A DNA stretch of 50,068 nucleotides. It comes from a virus. The stretch covers positions 1 to 50,068 of the IMG/VR virus record IMGVR_UViG_3300013120_000266; one strand, written 5' to 3'. A program made the position numbers and the translations under genes. Positions 1-7,652 of this stretch are shown here, in pieces (within the stretch, counting starts at the first letter, position 1; each line of letters begins with the position of its first letter). Under the pieces are notes generated by a model. It made no database searches, was not told the DNA's origin, and saw only the letters and a list, made by a program, of their open reading frames with translations.

Positions 1-5
1 AGAGC

Positions 6-362
6 ATGGCTTGCTCTGTCTGTCATTTACCAAAGAGGCCACTTACCTATCGTCGCTTGGATGGCACCAAAAGGTATGTCTGTGATGAATGTTTTGACAA
101 AGTGCAATGCGGATTCTGCCTGGGGCAGGTGCGTAAGTTTCGTGCGAAGATTGCACAACAAGATTCGATTTGGTTTTACCTATGCAAGAAGTGTCAGCGT
201 GCTTGGGCGGAGCGGTTCAGCGTCCCTAAGGGTGTACCATCTCAAGATCAGATTGAGCAGCGGGCTGCTCAGATCCGCGCGACATGGACGCCCGAGGAAC
301 GCGACAAGCGACGCTCTGGTATTCGTGAACTGCTTGCTGTATTAGCGGGAGACACTGAATGA
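6..362 (+). CDS. Small zinc-ribbon protein (phage accessory)
   Basis: This 118-aa protein has four CxxC pairs in its first half (CSVC at residues 3-6, then CDEC, CGFC and CKKC). The spacing fits two treble-clef or zinc-ribbon zinc sites. The second half is basic and helical with no recognisable catalytic motif. The gene starts almost at the window edge, so a longer upstream start cannot be excluded, but the CxxC motif at the very start of the protein suggests it is complete. It overlaps the next gene by an ATGA stop-start junction, so the two are probably translationally coupled. Small zinc-ribbon proteins of this kind are common in phage early regions, where they may bind nucleic acid or host polymerase; no specific function can be assigned. 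Confidence 0.7.
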   Translation: MACSVCHLPKRPLTYRRLDGTKRYVCDECFDKVQCGFCLGQVRKFRAKIAQQDSIWFYLCKKCQRAWAERFSVPKGVPSQDQIEQRAAQIRATWTPEERDKRRSGIRELLAVLAGDTE

Positions 363-793
363 CGCGTTCACGCGATTTATCAGAGTTCGGCCTCCTAGAA
401 GCCCAGGAGCTAACAAACCAGGGGAGGTACTGGTATCTCGCCAGCCCCTACACCAAGTACACCGACCACGACTATGCTTTCCGGGAGATCGCTCGCTGTG
501 CTGGCTGGCTTCTTCGCAGGAAGGTGCACACTTTCTGTCCGATCACGCACAGTCACCCGATCTCTTTGTATGGTGACATTCCGCTGTGTGATCACGGTAT
601 CTGGATTCCGGCAGACGAGCCGATCTTGCGTGGCGCCTGTGGAATGATCATTGCCCTAATGCCTGGTTGGGATGACAGCAAGGGTATCGAGATTGAGACC
701 GACATCTTCTGCGAGATGGGTCTGCCGGTTCGTCATTTACTTTGGCCACGAGACGATCCTGAATGGGAGGCATGCCGTGCACGACTCGGGTAA
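359..793 (+). CDS. DUF1937 family protein (nucleoside deoxyribosyltransferase-like fold)
   Basis: This 144-aa protein carries the hallmarks of DUF1937. These are the beta-strand motif YLASPYTKY at residues 26-34, a central HTFCPITHSHPI segment, and MPGWDDSKGIEIE at residues 101-113. In the wider nucleoside 2-deoxyribosyltransferase-like superfamily, the SPY segment and the acidic SKGxxxE segment line the nucleotide pocket. It starts in the ATGA overlap with the zinc-ribbon gene. The next gene, a predicted dNTP diphosphohydrolase, starts inside its last 17 bases. The neighbourhood therefore points to nucleotide-pool metabolism. The substrate is unknown, and many family members remain uncharacterised. 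Confidence 0.75.
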   Translation: MTRSRDLSEFGLLEAQELTNQGRYWYLASPYTKYTDHDYAFREIARCAGWLLRRKVHTFCPITHSHPISLYGDIPLCDHGIWIPADEPILRGACGMIIALMPGWDDSKGIEIETDIFCEMGLPVRHLLWPRDDPEWEACRARLG

Positions 794-1331
794 GAGAGAG
801 CAATTCAAAGGCGGTACTGTGCGAGATACAGCAGAAGGAAAACCGAGGCCAGACCTAGCGTCTCCATTTGCAGAAAAGCGAATTGGAGAATGGTTCAGGC
901 TTGGCGCAGAGAAGTACGCAGCCAGAAACTGGGAGACCGGGATGCCGATCTCACGAGTCTGGGCATCACTGCGCAGACACGTACTCGACTGGCAGTCCGG
1001 AGACCGTTCCGAAGATCACCTCGCAGCTATTGCATGGAACGCCGAGGCGATCATGCACTATGAGGAGATGATCGTCCGCGGGCGACTTCCGGAAGAGCTG
1101 GCAGACATGCCGGACTACAAAGTCGCCGAGAAGTTCCAGTGTTTCAAGTTCCGTGCCCCGGCGGTCGAATCGGAGGAGTCTATCAACGAGAAGATGCGGG
1201 AGGCCTCAGACTGTCTCACGTGCATGTACGACGGGGAGTGCGATGGGAATGTCTGTCAGTGTCCTCCGGAGGGCGCCCAACAGCGAGGCTACGATCCCAT
1301 CGATATCACTGAACCCAATTCCGGAGAATAA
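777..1331 (+). CDS. dATP/dGTP diphosphohydrolase-like protein (DUF5664)
   Basis: I choose the GTG at 777 because a GGGAGG Shine-Dalgarno lies 6 nt upstream and the DUF5664 homology begins immediately after it. The product is 184 aa. Characteristic segments are GGTVRDTAEGKPRPDL, RLGAEKYAARNW and DRSEDHLAAIAWNAEAI. They form the all-helical MazG-like fold in which acidic residues bind metal and hydrolyse dNTPs. In some phages related enzymes remove dATP or dGTP to favour modified bases. No PurZ-type gene lies in this window, so a base-modification role is not supported here. The C-terminus adds a cysteine cluster (CLTCMYDGEC, CQC) that could bind zinc and is unusual for the domain. It overlaps the DUF1937 gene by 17 nt. 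Confidence 0.7.
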   Translation: MHDSGKREQFKGGTVRDTAEGKPRPDLASPFAEKRIGEWFRLGAEKYAARNWETGMPISRVWASLRRHVLDWQSGDRSEDHLAAIAWNAEAIMHYEEMIVRGRLPEELADMPDYKVAEKFQCFKFRAPAVESEESINEKMREASDCLTCMYDGECDGNVCQCPPEGAQQRGYDPIDITEPNSGE

Positions 1332-1332
1332 T

Positions 1333-1890
1333 ATGGACGCCGCCTTCGCATGGTTGAGTGAGTTAATCTATGCCGTGGCAAAGATTCTACCGCGGCGTGT
1401 GATCGTTCAGGCGACGCACCAACTGCTCGTGTACAAACGAGGGCGCCACGTCCGAGTGAAGGATCCCGGTGTGCGGTGGTACTGGCCATTCTGGACCAAG
1501 GTACAACTCTGGCCGGTTGTTCGTCAGCGTGTCATCACTGAGCAGAGGATCGAAGAGAAAGGTGGTCAGACCGTTTGGGTCAAGGCCGTCGTTCTCTATC
1601 GTGTCAAAGACCTAAAGGTCTTTCTGACGAAGAACTACGAGCCTGACGACATGATGGGCGAGATTGCCGAAGCTGGCGTCAAAGAGGCCGTAAATGAGCA
1701 CACCATCGAGTACATACGCTCATACGGCATAGACGACGAGCTGTTAAAGAAGGTGCGTATGTCGTGCCGCAGTATGGGTGTCATGGTCTTGCGTGCGAGG
1801 CTTACCGAATTCTGTCCTACTGTGGTGTACAGCCTGACTGGAATAACCGGCGCACTGGTGCCTCCGGCGTCCGACGAGGAAGAAGAATGA
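1333..1890 (+). CDS. SPFH/band-7 (stomatin/prohibitin-like) domain protein
   Basis: The ATG at 1333 follows a GGAG site and lies 1 nt after the upstream stop. The 185-aa product begins with a hydrophobic amphipathic stretch (WLSELIYAVAKIL). An SPFH-like core follows: VIVQATHQLLVYKRGR, GVRWYWPFW, then VKAVVLYRVKDL. SPFH proteins form membrane-associated rings that scaffold proteases or lipid microdomains. The usual long C-terminal coiled coil is missing, and the protein ends in an acidic DEEEE tail. A phage copy could act on host membrane quality control, for example on FtsH/HflKC-like complexes, but this is inference. It overlaps the next gene by ATGA. Confidence 0.65.
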   Translation: MDAAFAWLSELIYAVAKILPRRVIVQATHQLLVYKRGRHVRVKDPGVRWYWPFWTKVQLWPVVRQRVITEQRIEEKGGQTVWVKAVVLYRVKDLKVFLTKNYEPDDMMGEIAEAGVKEAVNEHTIEYIRSYGIDDELLKKVRMSCRSMGVMVLRARLTEFCPTVVYSLTGITGALVPPASDEEEE

Positions 1891-2009
1891 GGTTTGAAAA
1901 ACTTGGATATCATGCGGCTCTTGGCGAATTCCGAGAGTTTGGAGAGGATGTTGTTAACGAGGCAATACGAACAGTCGCATTTAATCAACCGAAGGGCGGA
2001 TGCCAATGA
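1887..2009 (+). CDS. Small hypothetical protein (40 aa)
   Basis: This 40-aa frame starts in an ATGA overlap with the SPFH gene, downstream of the purine-rich GAGGAAGAAG that also encodes the acidic tail of that gene. It ends in another ATGA overlap with the HTH gene. The product begins MRFEKLGYHAALGEF and is predicted helical. No family is recognised. The two flanking stop-start overlaps are the main evidence that it is translated. Confidence 0.5.
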   Translation: MRFEKLGYHAALGEFREFGEDVVNEAIRTVAFNQPKGGCQ

Positions 2010-2464
2010 CTAAGACGCCAGACCGCGATCGAGACGGCCGGCTTCAGAAGCTCTCTGAGGAGGCCCTTCGTGAAACCGTTGAAGTCTTTCTGGAGTGTGA
2101 TCAGGTCGGTTCTGTGGCTGCCGCCAAGCTAGGTATGCAGCCATCCACTTTCCGCAGTCGCTTACAACGTGCAAGGCGCCGCGGATTCCTGGAACCACGA
2201 CTCCAGGACGTGATACGAATGGAAGCGAGGAAGAAGCGAGAGAGAGAGCAGCTCGGCTGGAATGAGCTAATGCCAGAGAAGAGTCTCGACGAGCTGCTGG
2301 CAGTCCGTCGTTCTTACCAAATAGGTGTCTTGAAGCCGCTCACAGAGAAGGACATTTTTGATCGTTGCAAGAGTGCCATTCCTGGCTTCAATCCAAACTT
2401 CAAGCAATTCAGGGAGTGGCTTAATGACAAAGAAATCCAATCGCCGGGCGATAAGCCTAGCTGA
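2006..2464 (+). CDS. HTH DNA-binding protein upstream of metallophosphoesterase
   Basis: The start is the ATG at 2006 in the ATGA junction, with GAAGGG about 9 nt upstream; an in-frame ATG at 2000 is an alternative. The 152-aa protein has a helix-turn-helix at about residues 20-60 (VGSVAAAKLGMQPSTFRSRL), resembling Fis, sigma-region-4 and transposase-type HTHs. A highly charged helix follows. The C-terminal segment (LTEKDIFDRCKSAIPGF) may be a second small domain. Its 3' end overlaps the phosphoesterase gene by 41 nt. HTH proteins are often encoded beside this phage phosphoesterase family, so the pair may act together on DNA. A transcriptional regulator is equally possible. Confidence 0.6.
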   Translation: MTKTPDRDRDGRLQKLSEEALRETVEVFLECDQVGSVAAAKLGMQPSTFRSRLQRARRRGFLEPRLQDVIRMEARKKREREQLGWNELMPEKSLDELLAVRRSYQIGVLKPLTEKDIFDRCKSAIPGFNPNFKQFREWLNDKEIQSPGDKPS

Positions 2465-3515
2465 AGATCTGCAACAAGAAGCCGAGTACCTTGGCAGTTC
2501 TGGACGAGACGTCCACCTGTCGAAACTGACCACAGACTTGTCAGTTCTCAGGAAGAAGTACAAGGAGGCTATTGAGACAATCAAGTTGCAGGAGCTGTCG
2601 ATTGCAGCATTCCAGAGACTGAAGGAAACGCCGATTACGAGGAAGAAGATCCGCAAGCGGAAGTTCACCAAGCCGGTGGGTGGCGCTGCGGTTGCGGTCG
2701 TCTGGAACGATTGGCACCTCGAAGAGGTCATCGATCCGAATGTGTTGGAGTACCCAAACGAACACAACCTTGAGATTGGTAAGCGACGTTTCGAGATGTG
2801 CATCGCGAAGGCGAAGCTGCTTCTCGATTTATCTCGGACCTTCGCGGACGTAAACGAGTTTCACGTGTTCATTCTCGGCGACTTAATGTCGAATTATCTG
2901 CACGAGGAAAGCGTCGAGACAAACGAACTAGGTCCCACTGAGGCGATGCTCGAAGCCCGTGACCGGATCGAGACGGGTGTTATGGATCTCCATGAGTACG
3001 CCAAGGCGGATCGGTTCAAGGTCACGACCTGCCATGGTAACCATGGTCGGCTGACTCATCGTCGCCGCTATAAGGTCGCTCACAAGACCAACCTTGAATG
3101 GCAGGTCTGTGAGGATTTGAAGCGGCGCCATGCTGAACGGGGCAGTCTGATCGAGTGGCAGGTCAGTAAGAGCAACTTTGCCCGAACTGATGTCTTAAAT
3201 TGGAAGGTTCGTCTCACTCATGGCGATGACCTGAACCATCAAGGCGGCATTGGCGGTCTGACGATTCCGCTTCTCAAGGCCTGTAAGCAGTGGGACGCTA
3301 ACCAGAAGGCTGACTATACTATCGTTGGCCACTGGCATCAGTTCATCCGCTTGTGGAACATTCTCGTGTGTGGCTGCGCTTGCGGCTTCAATGAGTACGC
3401 ACAGGGCAAAAAAATGGAGGGGCAGCCTCCAACACAGACATTCATTTTGTTTGATTCCGACAAGAAGGTTATTTTGGCGGAACCATTATTCATTGAACCA
3501 GGACACGTGGCGTGA
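2424..3515 (+). CDS. Calcineurin-like metallophosphoesterase (phage type)
   Basis: The start at 2424 has an AGGGAG Shine-Dalgarno; it gives 363 aa. After a basic coiled N-terminus of about 90 residues come the five metal-ligand blocks of the family in order: VWNDWHLEE, FILGDLMSNYLHEE, CHGNHGR, LTHGDDL and IVGHWHQF. Together these bind a two-metal centre that hydrolyses phosphodiesters or phosphomonoesters. Phage members are usually annotated as DNA-repair exonuclease or phosphoesterase-like, and the true substrate is mostly unknown. All ligand positions appear intact, so it is probably active. It overlaps the HTH gene upstream and is followed 1 nt later by a small gene. Confidence 0.85.
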   Translation: MTKKSNRRAISLAEDLQQEAEYLGSSGRDVHLSKLTTDLSVLRKKYKEAIETIKLQELSIAAFQRLKETPITRKKIRKRKFTKPVGGAAVAVVWNDWHLEEVIDPNVLEYPNEHNLEIGKRRFEMCIAKAKLLLDLSRTFADVNEFHVFILGDLMSNYLHEESVETNELGPTEAMLEARDRIETGVMDLHEYAKADRFKVTTCHGNHGRLTHRRRYKVAHKTNLEWQVCEDLKRRHAERGSLIEWQVSKSNFARTDVLNWKVRLTHGDDLNHQGGIGGLTIPLLKACKQWDANQKADYTIVGHWHQFIRLWNILVCGCACGFNEYAQGKKMEGQPPTQTFILFDSDKKVILAEPLFIEPGHVA

Positions 3516-3516
3516 G

Positions 3517-3807
3517 ATGGGACTTCAAGAACAGCTGATGTGTGAGGCGATTGACCTCTATTCGCAGGCAAAAGCGTATCAAACGTTCGCCGAGGCAAAA
3601 TTGTCGGCAGCTAGGTGCGCGATCGAACATGCTGAAGGGGCCGTTGCTAAAACGGAAAAAGAAATGATTGCCGCCGCAGTGAAAGCCGTTCAGATCGGCA
3701 AAGGTAAAAGCCAAGTTGTGGTTCGCAACAACCAGGGCTACGAATTTAAAAAGGACAACAGTGGTGCAGTTTCCTTAACAGAAGTCTTTGACGTCGTTTT
3801 ATTCTGA
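3517..3807 (+). CDS. Small hypothetical protein, helical
   Basis: The ATG at 3517 lies 1 nt after the phosphoesterase stop and gives 96 aa. Residues 1-60 are predicted helical and alanine-rich (EAIDLYSQAKAYQTFAEAKL), with a basic, valine-rich second half (SQVVVRNNQGYEFKK). The Shine-Dalgarno is weak, which suggests translational coupling to the upstream gene. I do not recognise the family. The 72 bases after it, before the DUF1353 gene, contain no clear terminator. Confidence 0.6.
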   Translation: MGLQEQLMCEAIDLYSQAKAYQTFAEAKLSAARCAIEHAEGAVAKTEKEMIAAAVKAVQIGKGKSQVVVRNNQGYEFKKDNSGAVSLTEVFDVVLF

Positions 3808-3879
3808 CGTTGACTAATTGCCCGCCGTCAAATTTCTGGTATCCTGTTAGGGTGGACATCCTAGTGAATGGGGGTCGGC

Positions 3880-4305
3880 ATGAATCAGCCAACTGCGCCT
3901 AAAAACCGCACCTTTCTGGGCGACTTGACCGTTCGAAAGACGCCAGCTATTCTCGGAGGCCGCCCAATTTGGGAGCTACGAGAACCGTTCGGCTACCAAT
4001 ATGGCTCTAATCTCGAGACATATTCTGTGTGGGTTCCGGCGGAATTCACGACCGATTTTGCCTCAATTCCGCGGTTTTTCTGGCGCCTGATTCCGCCATC
4101 TACCGGTATTGAGGCTGCTGTAATACACGATTATCTGTACCGTGAACGGGTATTCGCGAGACACGTTTGCGACGCAATTTTCCGCGACGCCTTGAAAACT
4201 TGCGGTGTCGGACCATCCACGCGCTGGCTGATGTGGGCCGCTGTTCGGATGGCAGGCCGCCTCGCCTATGGTACGTCAGACGGCAACGAGGAGAGCGAGG
4301 CATGA
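3880..4305 (+). CDS. DUF1353 family phage protein
   Basis: This 141-aa protein contains the DUF1353 signature: VPAEFTTDFASIPRFFW, then PSTGIEAAVIHDYLYRER. DUF1353 proteins are common in phages and have no established biochemical role; the conserved D, H and D residues suggest a metal or catalytic site. I prefer the ATG at 3880, which has a GGGGG stretch 5 nt upstream. The ATG at 3868 would add four residues. It ends in an ATGA overlap with the following membrane-anchored protein. Confidence 0.75.
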   Translation: MNQPTAPKNRTFLGDLTVRKTPAILGGRPIWELREPFGYQYGSNLETYSVWVPAEFTTDFASIPRFFWRLIPPSTGIEAAVIHDYLYRERVFARHVCDAIFRDALKTCGVGPSTRWLMWAAVRMAGRLAYGTSDGNEESEA

Positions 4306-4679
4306 AGAAGTACGTGATTATCGTTGTGGCAGTTTTCCTGATTTTGATGCTGCTTCGTGTGTTGGGCCAAGATTCCGCACGGGGTGCCGAGATCTGGCAG
4401 TGGAATCCCACCGCGCCACACCACGATGCAGTTGTCGAGATTAGATGTGATCCAGCGTCCGCAGAACGAGACACCACTCCCGGACGCTGCCCAAATTGTG
4501 GCGACATTCATGGTCCGCAGGGAGGTAGCAGGGCGGAACCTCAGAGTATGGGGCCGCTGCCAAATGGCGGCAGTTACAACGGAAACGGAAATGGCTCGCG
4601 GTATCGGATCCAACCACGCGGCGACATACGAGGCCTGCCAAACATGTTTGGGCCTAGTAAGTGCGGACCTGGCGGATGA
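4302..4679 (+). CDS. Membrane-anchored N-terminal segment, probably of the adjacent protease
   Basis: This 125-aa frame starts with a signal-anchor (MKKYVIIVVAVFLILMLLRV) and continues with a CPNC pair and a Gly/Asn/Pro-rich stretch ending KCGPGG. It stops at a TGA (4677-4679). Translation in the same frame directly after that TGA reads ADGSQVV and runs into the trypsin-like protease without another stop. This organisation looks like one gene (secretion signal, linker, protease) interrupted by a single in-frame nonsense codon where Cys or Trp would fit. It could be a real break, readthrough, a sequencing error, or two genuinely separate coupled genes. It overlaps the DUF1353 gene by ATGA. Confidence 0.6.
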   Translation: MKKYVIIVVAVFLILMLLRVLGQDSARGAEIWQWNPTAPHHDAVVEIRCDPASAERDTTPGRCPNCGDIHGPQGGSRAEPQSMGPLPNGGSYNGNGNGSRYRIQPRGDIRGLPNMFGPSKCGPGG

Positions 4680-4703
4680 ACTTCTGCCGATGGGTCGCAG
4701 GTT

Positions 4704-6269
4704 GTGATCACACCACGACGAGGCGTTGCAGCTCCTGCAGGGACTGGCGTCTTGGTCTGGAAGAATGCCCCTGACGGGGAAGATGCCACGGAGGGCATCA
4801 TTCTTTCAGTCAAGCATATTCCATACAACGGAGGGATGAAGTATTCGCAGTCAGTCGTCACTTGGCAATTTCGAGAACAGACCTCCTTCGCCAAGCTCGT
4901 CGGAGTTGGGGAAAACTCCGACCTTTCCGTGTGGCTGGTTGATCCGCCTCCTGGATCCGTTACGATCCCGGTCGCCACATTTACCCCTAGTGTCGGTGAA
5001 GTCGCTGAAGTGTGCGGGTTTGGCTCCAGCGAAGGAAGTATGCGGGCCTTCAACGCGAAACTCACAGGCGTAGCCGAGCAGATGACTATCGACCGGCCTG
5101 TGATCTCTGGCGACTCAGGCGGCGCCCTGGTATGTCGCGGACAGCTGATTGGGATCATCTGGGGAGGCCACGGGACCAAGGGGTCCATCACCGACAGAAA
5201 CGGAAAGCGGCTTCCGCTCGTGCAACCAGCAAAGGCTTGGGGCTGCACGCCGATCCGCGATTTACTTGGTCGGCTCTTCCCAAAGTCAAGGGGCTTTGCG
5301 GATGGTCCGCAGCCCGGACAGATTGCCAGACCAGGCGGAGGCGCCGCGCCACCCGCCGGTCCGCCACAGATACCGATTCCAGATCCGACAACCACCCCGA
5401 CTCCGCCGGCGCCACCCGCGAAAGTCGTTGATCTCGGACCGATCAAAGAACGACTCGATGCAATCGACGCGAGGATTGACGCGATCGGTGGGATTGCAGC
5501 CGAGGCGAGAGGAACCGCCGACGAGGCCGTCTCTGTTACCGATCAACTGACCGTGCAATCGCTGAATGCCGCCAAACAGACTAAGGAGTGGCGCAGTTTA
5601 CACGAGTCTAACGTAAACACCCTGCAAGGTTCGACAAAGTCTATCCGCACAGAGTCGATGACTCGGCACGAAGCGATCCTCGCCCAACTAAAGAACACGG
5701 TCTCCGTCGAGGTGCTTGAAGCCAAATACAAGGAAGCTCGCAACGCCGGGTCCGCTGCCGGCATGGTAGCAGGAAAGCAAGCGGCCGTTTCCGTGTTCAT
5801 CGAGAAGGTGGAGAACGCCAAGTTTTTCTCCCTTGGCCGGACATTGGCAACGGCTTTCGGGTTCGGCGGCCCGCTAGGACTCGGGGCAGGTCTAGCTGGC
5901 TGGTTCATTGGTCGCCGCGTACGTAAACGGGTTAGGGGGCGGCTTGGAGGCGGTGACTCACTCGCCGTGCCCCCCCCGCCCCCCGTTACACCGCCTCCGG
6001 CGCCACAGCCTGCTTCGCAACCACAACAACCTCCAGACACTTCTGGCGAGAGTGGAGATCGAATAGTCGTCGTTGATGCGATTCCGCCTGAACCTAACAC
6101 TGTTATCGAGCAGCACTTTCAGCCCATTGAAACGGACTCCTACAGAAAGGCCCACGCCTGGGCGAGGAGTCATATGGCCAGGAGGTATCCAGGGACACTG
6201 GAAGCCCTGGAAACAGAACAAAGTCTGATCGACCAGTACCTGGCCGGTCTGGACAAAGATAAGGACTAA
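4704..6269 (+). CDS. Trypsin-like serine protease with C-terminal coiled coil and membrane segment
   Basis: From the GTG at 4704 the product is 521 aa. The N-terminal 180 residues are a chymotrypsin-fold protease: His in LSVKHI (about 38), Asp in NSDLSVWLV (about 73) and Ser in SGDSGGALV (about 138). A Pro-rich linker follows, then a coiled coil at about residues 245-350, a Gly-rich hydrophobic segment (LATAFGFGGPLGLGAGLAGW), a basic stop-transfer, a second Pro-rich stretch and an acidic tail. It has no signal of its own; the in-frame upstream segment at 4302-4679 would supply one. Its own start has only a poor Shine-Dalgarno. Trypsin-like proteases are unusual in phages. It may process virion or host envelope proteins. 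Confidence 0.75.
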   Translation: MITPRRGVAAPAGTGVLVWKNAPDGEDATEGIILSVKHIPYNGGMKYSQSVVTWQFREQTSFAKLVGVGENSDLSVWLVDPPPGSVTIPVATFTPSVGEVAEVCGFGSSEGSMRAFNAKLTGVAEQMTIDRPVISGDSGGALVCRGQLIGIIWGGHGTKGSITDRNGKRLPLVQPAKAWGCTPIRDLLGRLFPKSRGFADGPQPGQIARPGGGAAPPAGPPQIPIPDPTTTPTPPAPPAKVVDLGPIKERLDAIDARIDAIGGIAAEARGTADEAVSVTDQLTVQSLNAAKQTKEWRSLHESNVNTLQGSTKSIRTESMTRHEAILAQLKNTVSVEVLEAKYKEARNAGSAAGMVAGKQAAVSVFIEKVENAKFFSLGRTLATAFGFGGPLGLGAGLAGWFIGRRVRKRVRGRLGGGDSLAVPPPPPVTPPPAPQPASQPQQPPDTSGESGDRIVVVDAIPPEPNTVIEQHFQPIETDSYRKAHAWARSHMARRYPGTLEALETEQSLIDQYLAGLDKDKD

Positions 6270-6273
6270 AGAC

Positions 6274-7107
6274 ATGCCTGTTACAAACACTGACGCCGTT
6301 CTTCACTACAACGTTGGCATCTTCGGAGACTTGGGTTACGGTGTGCCGAACTTCGGCAACGATGTCGGCTCACTCAACCCGCAGATCCTCGACCTGGTCA
6401 ACAGCATGGGAGCTAACCTGTTCCACATCATGCATCATCAGGACGTTGACATGCGCACTCCGCCGTCAATCAACACGCTGACGCGCCTCCACAAGCTCTA
6501 CGTTCGGACCGGCAAGATTCTCGAAGGTCGGGCCATCGCCCCGGGCGAGCTCAACATGGAGACGCGTCACGTCTCGCCTGGTGGGGAGGTGTTCATGGTC
6601 TTCCCCTGTCCGTACTTCAAGGTGCGTAACCCGTACATCAAACGATGGGCGGGCCTGCTGATGATGGCTCTCAGCGAGGCCATGCAGCACACAGAGAATA
6701 GGAAAGAGATGGAGATTTCCACCACCTTCGCCGGACTGGTTGACCAGTACCTGCGCAGGGTCTACGTTAACATGGCCGTCGAGATGTTCGGGATCGATCG
6801 CCCAACCGCATCGGCGCCCGGCTTCATCATGACGGCCGAACAGCTCGCCGGGTACGATCCCACGAAGTGGTTCACCGGAACGGAGATGGTTGACACTGTC
6901 CCGAGTCTGGCGAACGTTATGACCGAGGACCGGCTCGAGACTCTCCGTGAGGGCATCCCGGTTACGCAGCTCCCCGATCTGAAGCCGTATCCGGTCAATC
7001 TCACGAGCTACTACGAGCTGATCCGCAATGGCGGCGGATCGACCGGCAGTAGTGACGCCAACGCCGCGTCCGGCGATCGGGCCAGTTTCCCGACCCCAGG
7101 TGTTTGA
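6274..7107 (+). CDS. Hypothetical protein, 277 aa, possible virion protein
   Basis: The ATG at 6274 follows an AAGGAC site. The 277-aa protein is soluble, mixed alpha/beta, with no transmembrane segment or catalytic motif that I recognise. Conspicuous segments are PNFGNDVGSLNPQIL, HIMHHQDVDMR and PCPYFKVRNPYIKRW. It ends in a Gly/Ser/Asn-rich tail. It is the last gene before a strong hairpin terminator, so it probably closes the transcription unit that started upstream. A structural role is possible because of size and composition but is not demonstrated. Confidence 0.6.
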   Translation: MPVTNTDAVLHYNVGIFGDLGYGVPNFGNDVGSLNPQILDLVNSMGANLFHIMHHQDVDMRTPPSINTLTRLHKLYVRTGKILEGRAIAPGELNMETRHVSPGGEVFMVFPCPYFKVRNPYIKRWAGLLMMALSEAMQHTENRKEMEISTTFAGLVDQYLRRVYVNMAVEMFGIDRPTASAPGFIMTAEQLAGYDPTKWFTGTEMVDTVPSLANVMTEDRLETLREGIPVTQLPDLKPYPVNLTSYYELIRNGGGSTGSSDANAASGDRASFPTPGV

Positions 7108-7142
7108 TCAACCTCACCTTCGATACTTAACGATGGGTGCCT

Positions 7143-7176
7143 GCCCCGGGTCGTTTAACCGCGGCCCGGGGCCTTT
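7143..7176 (+). terminator. GC-rich hairpin, probable intrinsic terminator
   Basis: A perfect 8-bp stem (GCCCCGGG at 7143-7150 with CCCGGGGC at 7165-7172) encloses a 14-nt loop. It is followed by a short CTTT tract. It lies between two same-strand genes, right after the 277-aa gene. The U-tract is short, so termination may be partial. Confidence 0.6.
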
Positions 7177-7214
7177 CCACAAAACGGTGAGAGTAGACTG
7201 AAGGGGCAATGACG

Positions 7215-7604
7215 ATGCCTGCTAAGAAGGAAAACAGCAAGCTCTTACAGTGGTGGCCGATCATGATCGGCGTTACAGAAATCCTTTTGATCTGCTCGCT
7301 GCCAGTGATCGGGTGGGGAGCAAACGCGTTAGTCAACCATGAATCACGCTTGTGTGTTGTCGAACAAGACATGCTCTCGAAGGACGATGGTAGGGACATC
7401 TACAATGCAATCACAGCTGTCGAGAGAGATGCAGGAGCGGCAGTCTCCCAAATTCGTCAAGCGCTCGCTGGCATACCCTCTGAGGTTCCGCCCGCGTGGT
7501 TTATTCAACGTGTCGACAAGATCGAGTCACGACAGGACAAGATCACGGACAAACTGGAGGAGATATCGGATGCTCTGACTCGACTGGAAGGTCGTAAACA
7601 ATAG
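7215..7604 (+). CDS. Single-span membrane protein with coiled coil (holin-like candidate)
   Basis: I choose the ATG at 7215, because AAGGGG lies 8 nt upstream; the ATG at 7209 is too close to it. The 129-aa product has one hydrophobic segment (PIMIGVTEILLICSLPVIGW) near the N-terminus after a basic KKENSK. A helical, coiled-coil domain follows, ending DKITDKLEEISDALTRLEG. The topology recalls small phage membrane proteins annotated as holin or lysis-associated, but no endolysin is adjacent, so lysis is only a guess. It follows a terminator, so it probably starts a new transcript or relies on readthrough. Confidence 0.6.
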   Translation: MPAKKENSKLLQWWPIMIGVTEILLICSLPVIGWGANALVNHESRLCVVEQDMLSKDDGRDIYNAITAVERDAGAAVSQIRQALAGIPSEVPPAWFIQRVDKIESRQDKITDKLEEISDALTRLEGRKQ

Positions 7605-7652
7605 GGGTGTGAGAGTCTCGATCCAATTTCTTAATGTACGAAGGAGCTTGTC

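Noticed and set aside
3810-3845. TTGACT/TATCCT promoter before DUF1353
   Set aside because: The spacing is 24 bp, and alternatives match poorly.
4574-5446. 290-codon minus-strand frame over the protease
   Set aside because: Gly/Pro/Ser-rich antisense frame of a Pro-rich gene, with no start signal.
4302-6269. Selenocysteine or alternative code (UGA as Trp) to explain the interrupted protease
   Set aside because: TGA is a normal stop in many overlapping genes here, and I see no SECIS-like reason. A nonsense change, readthrough or error is simpler.
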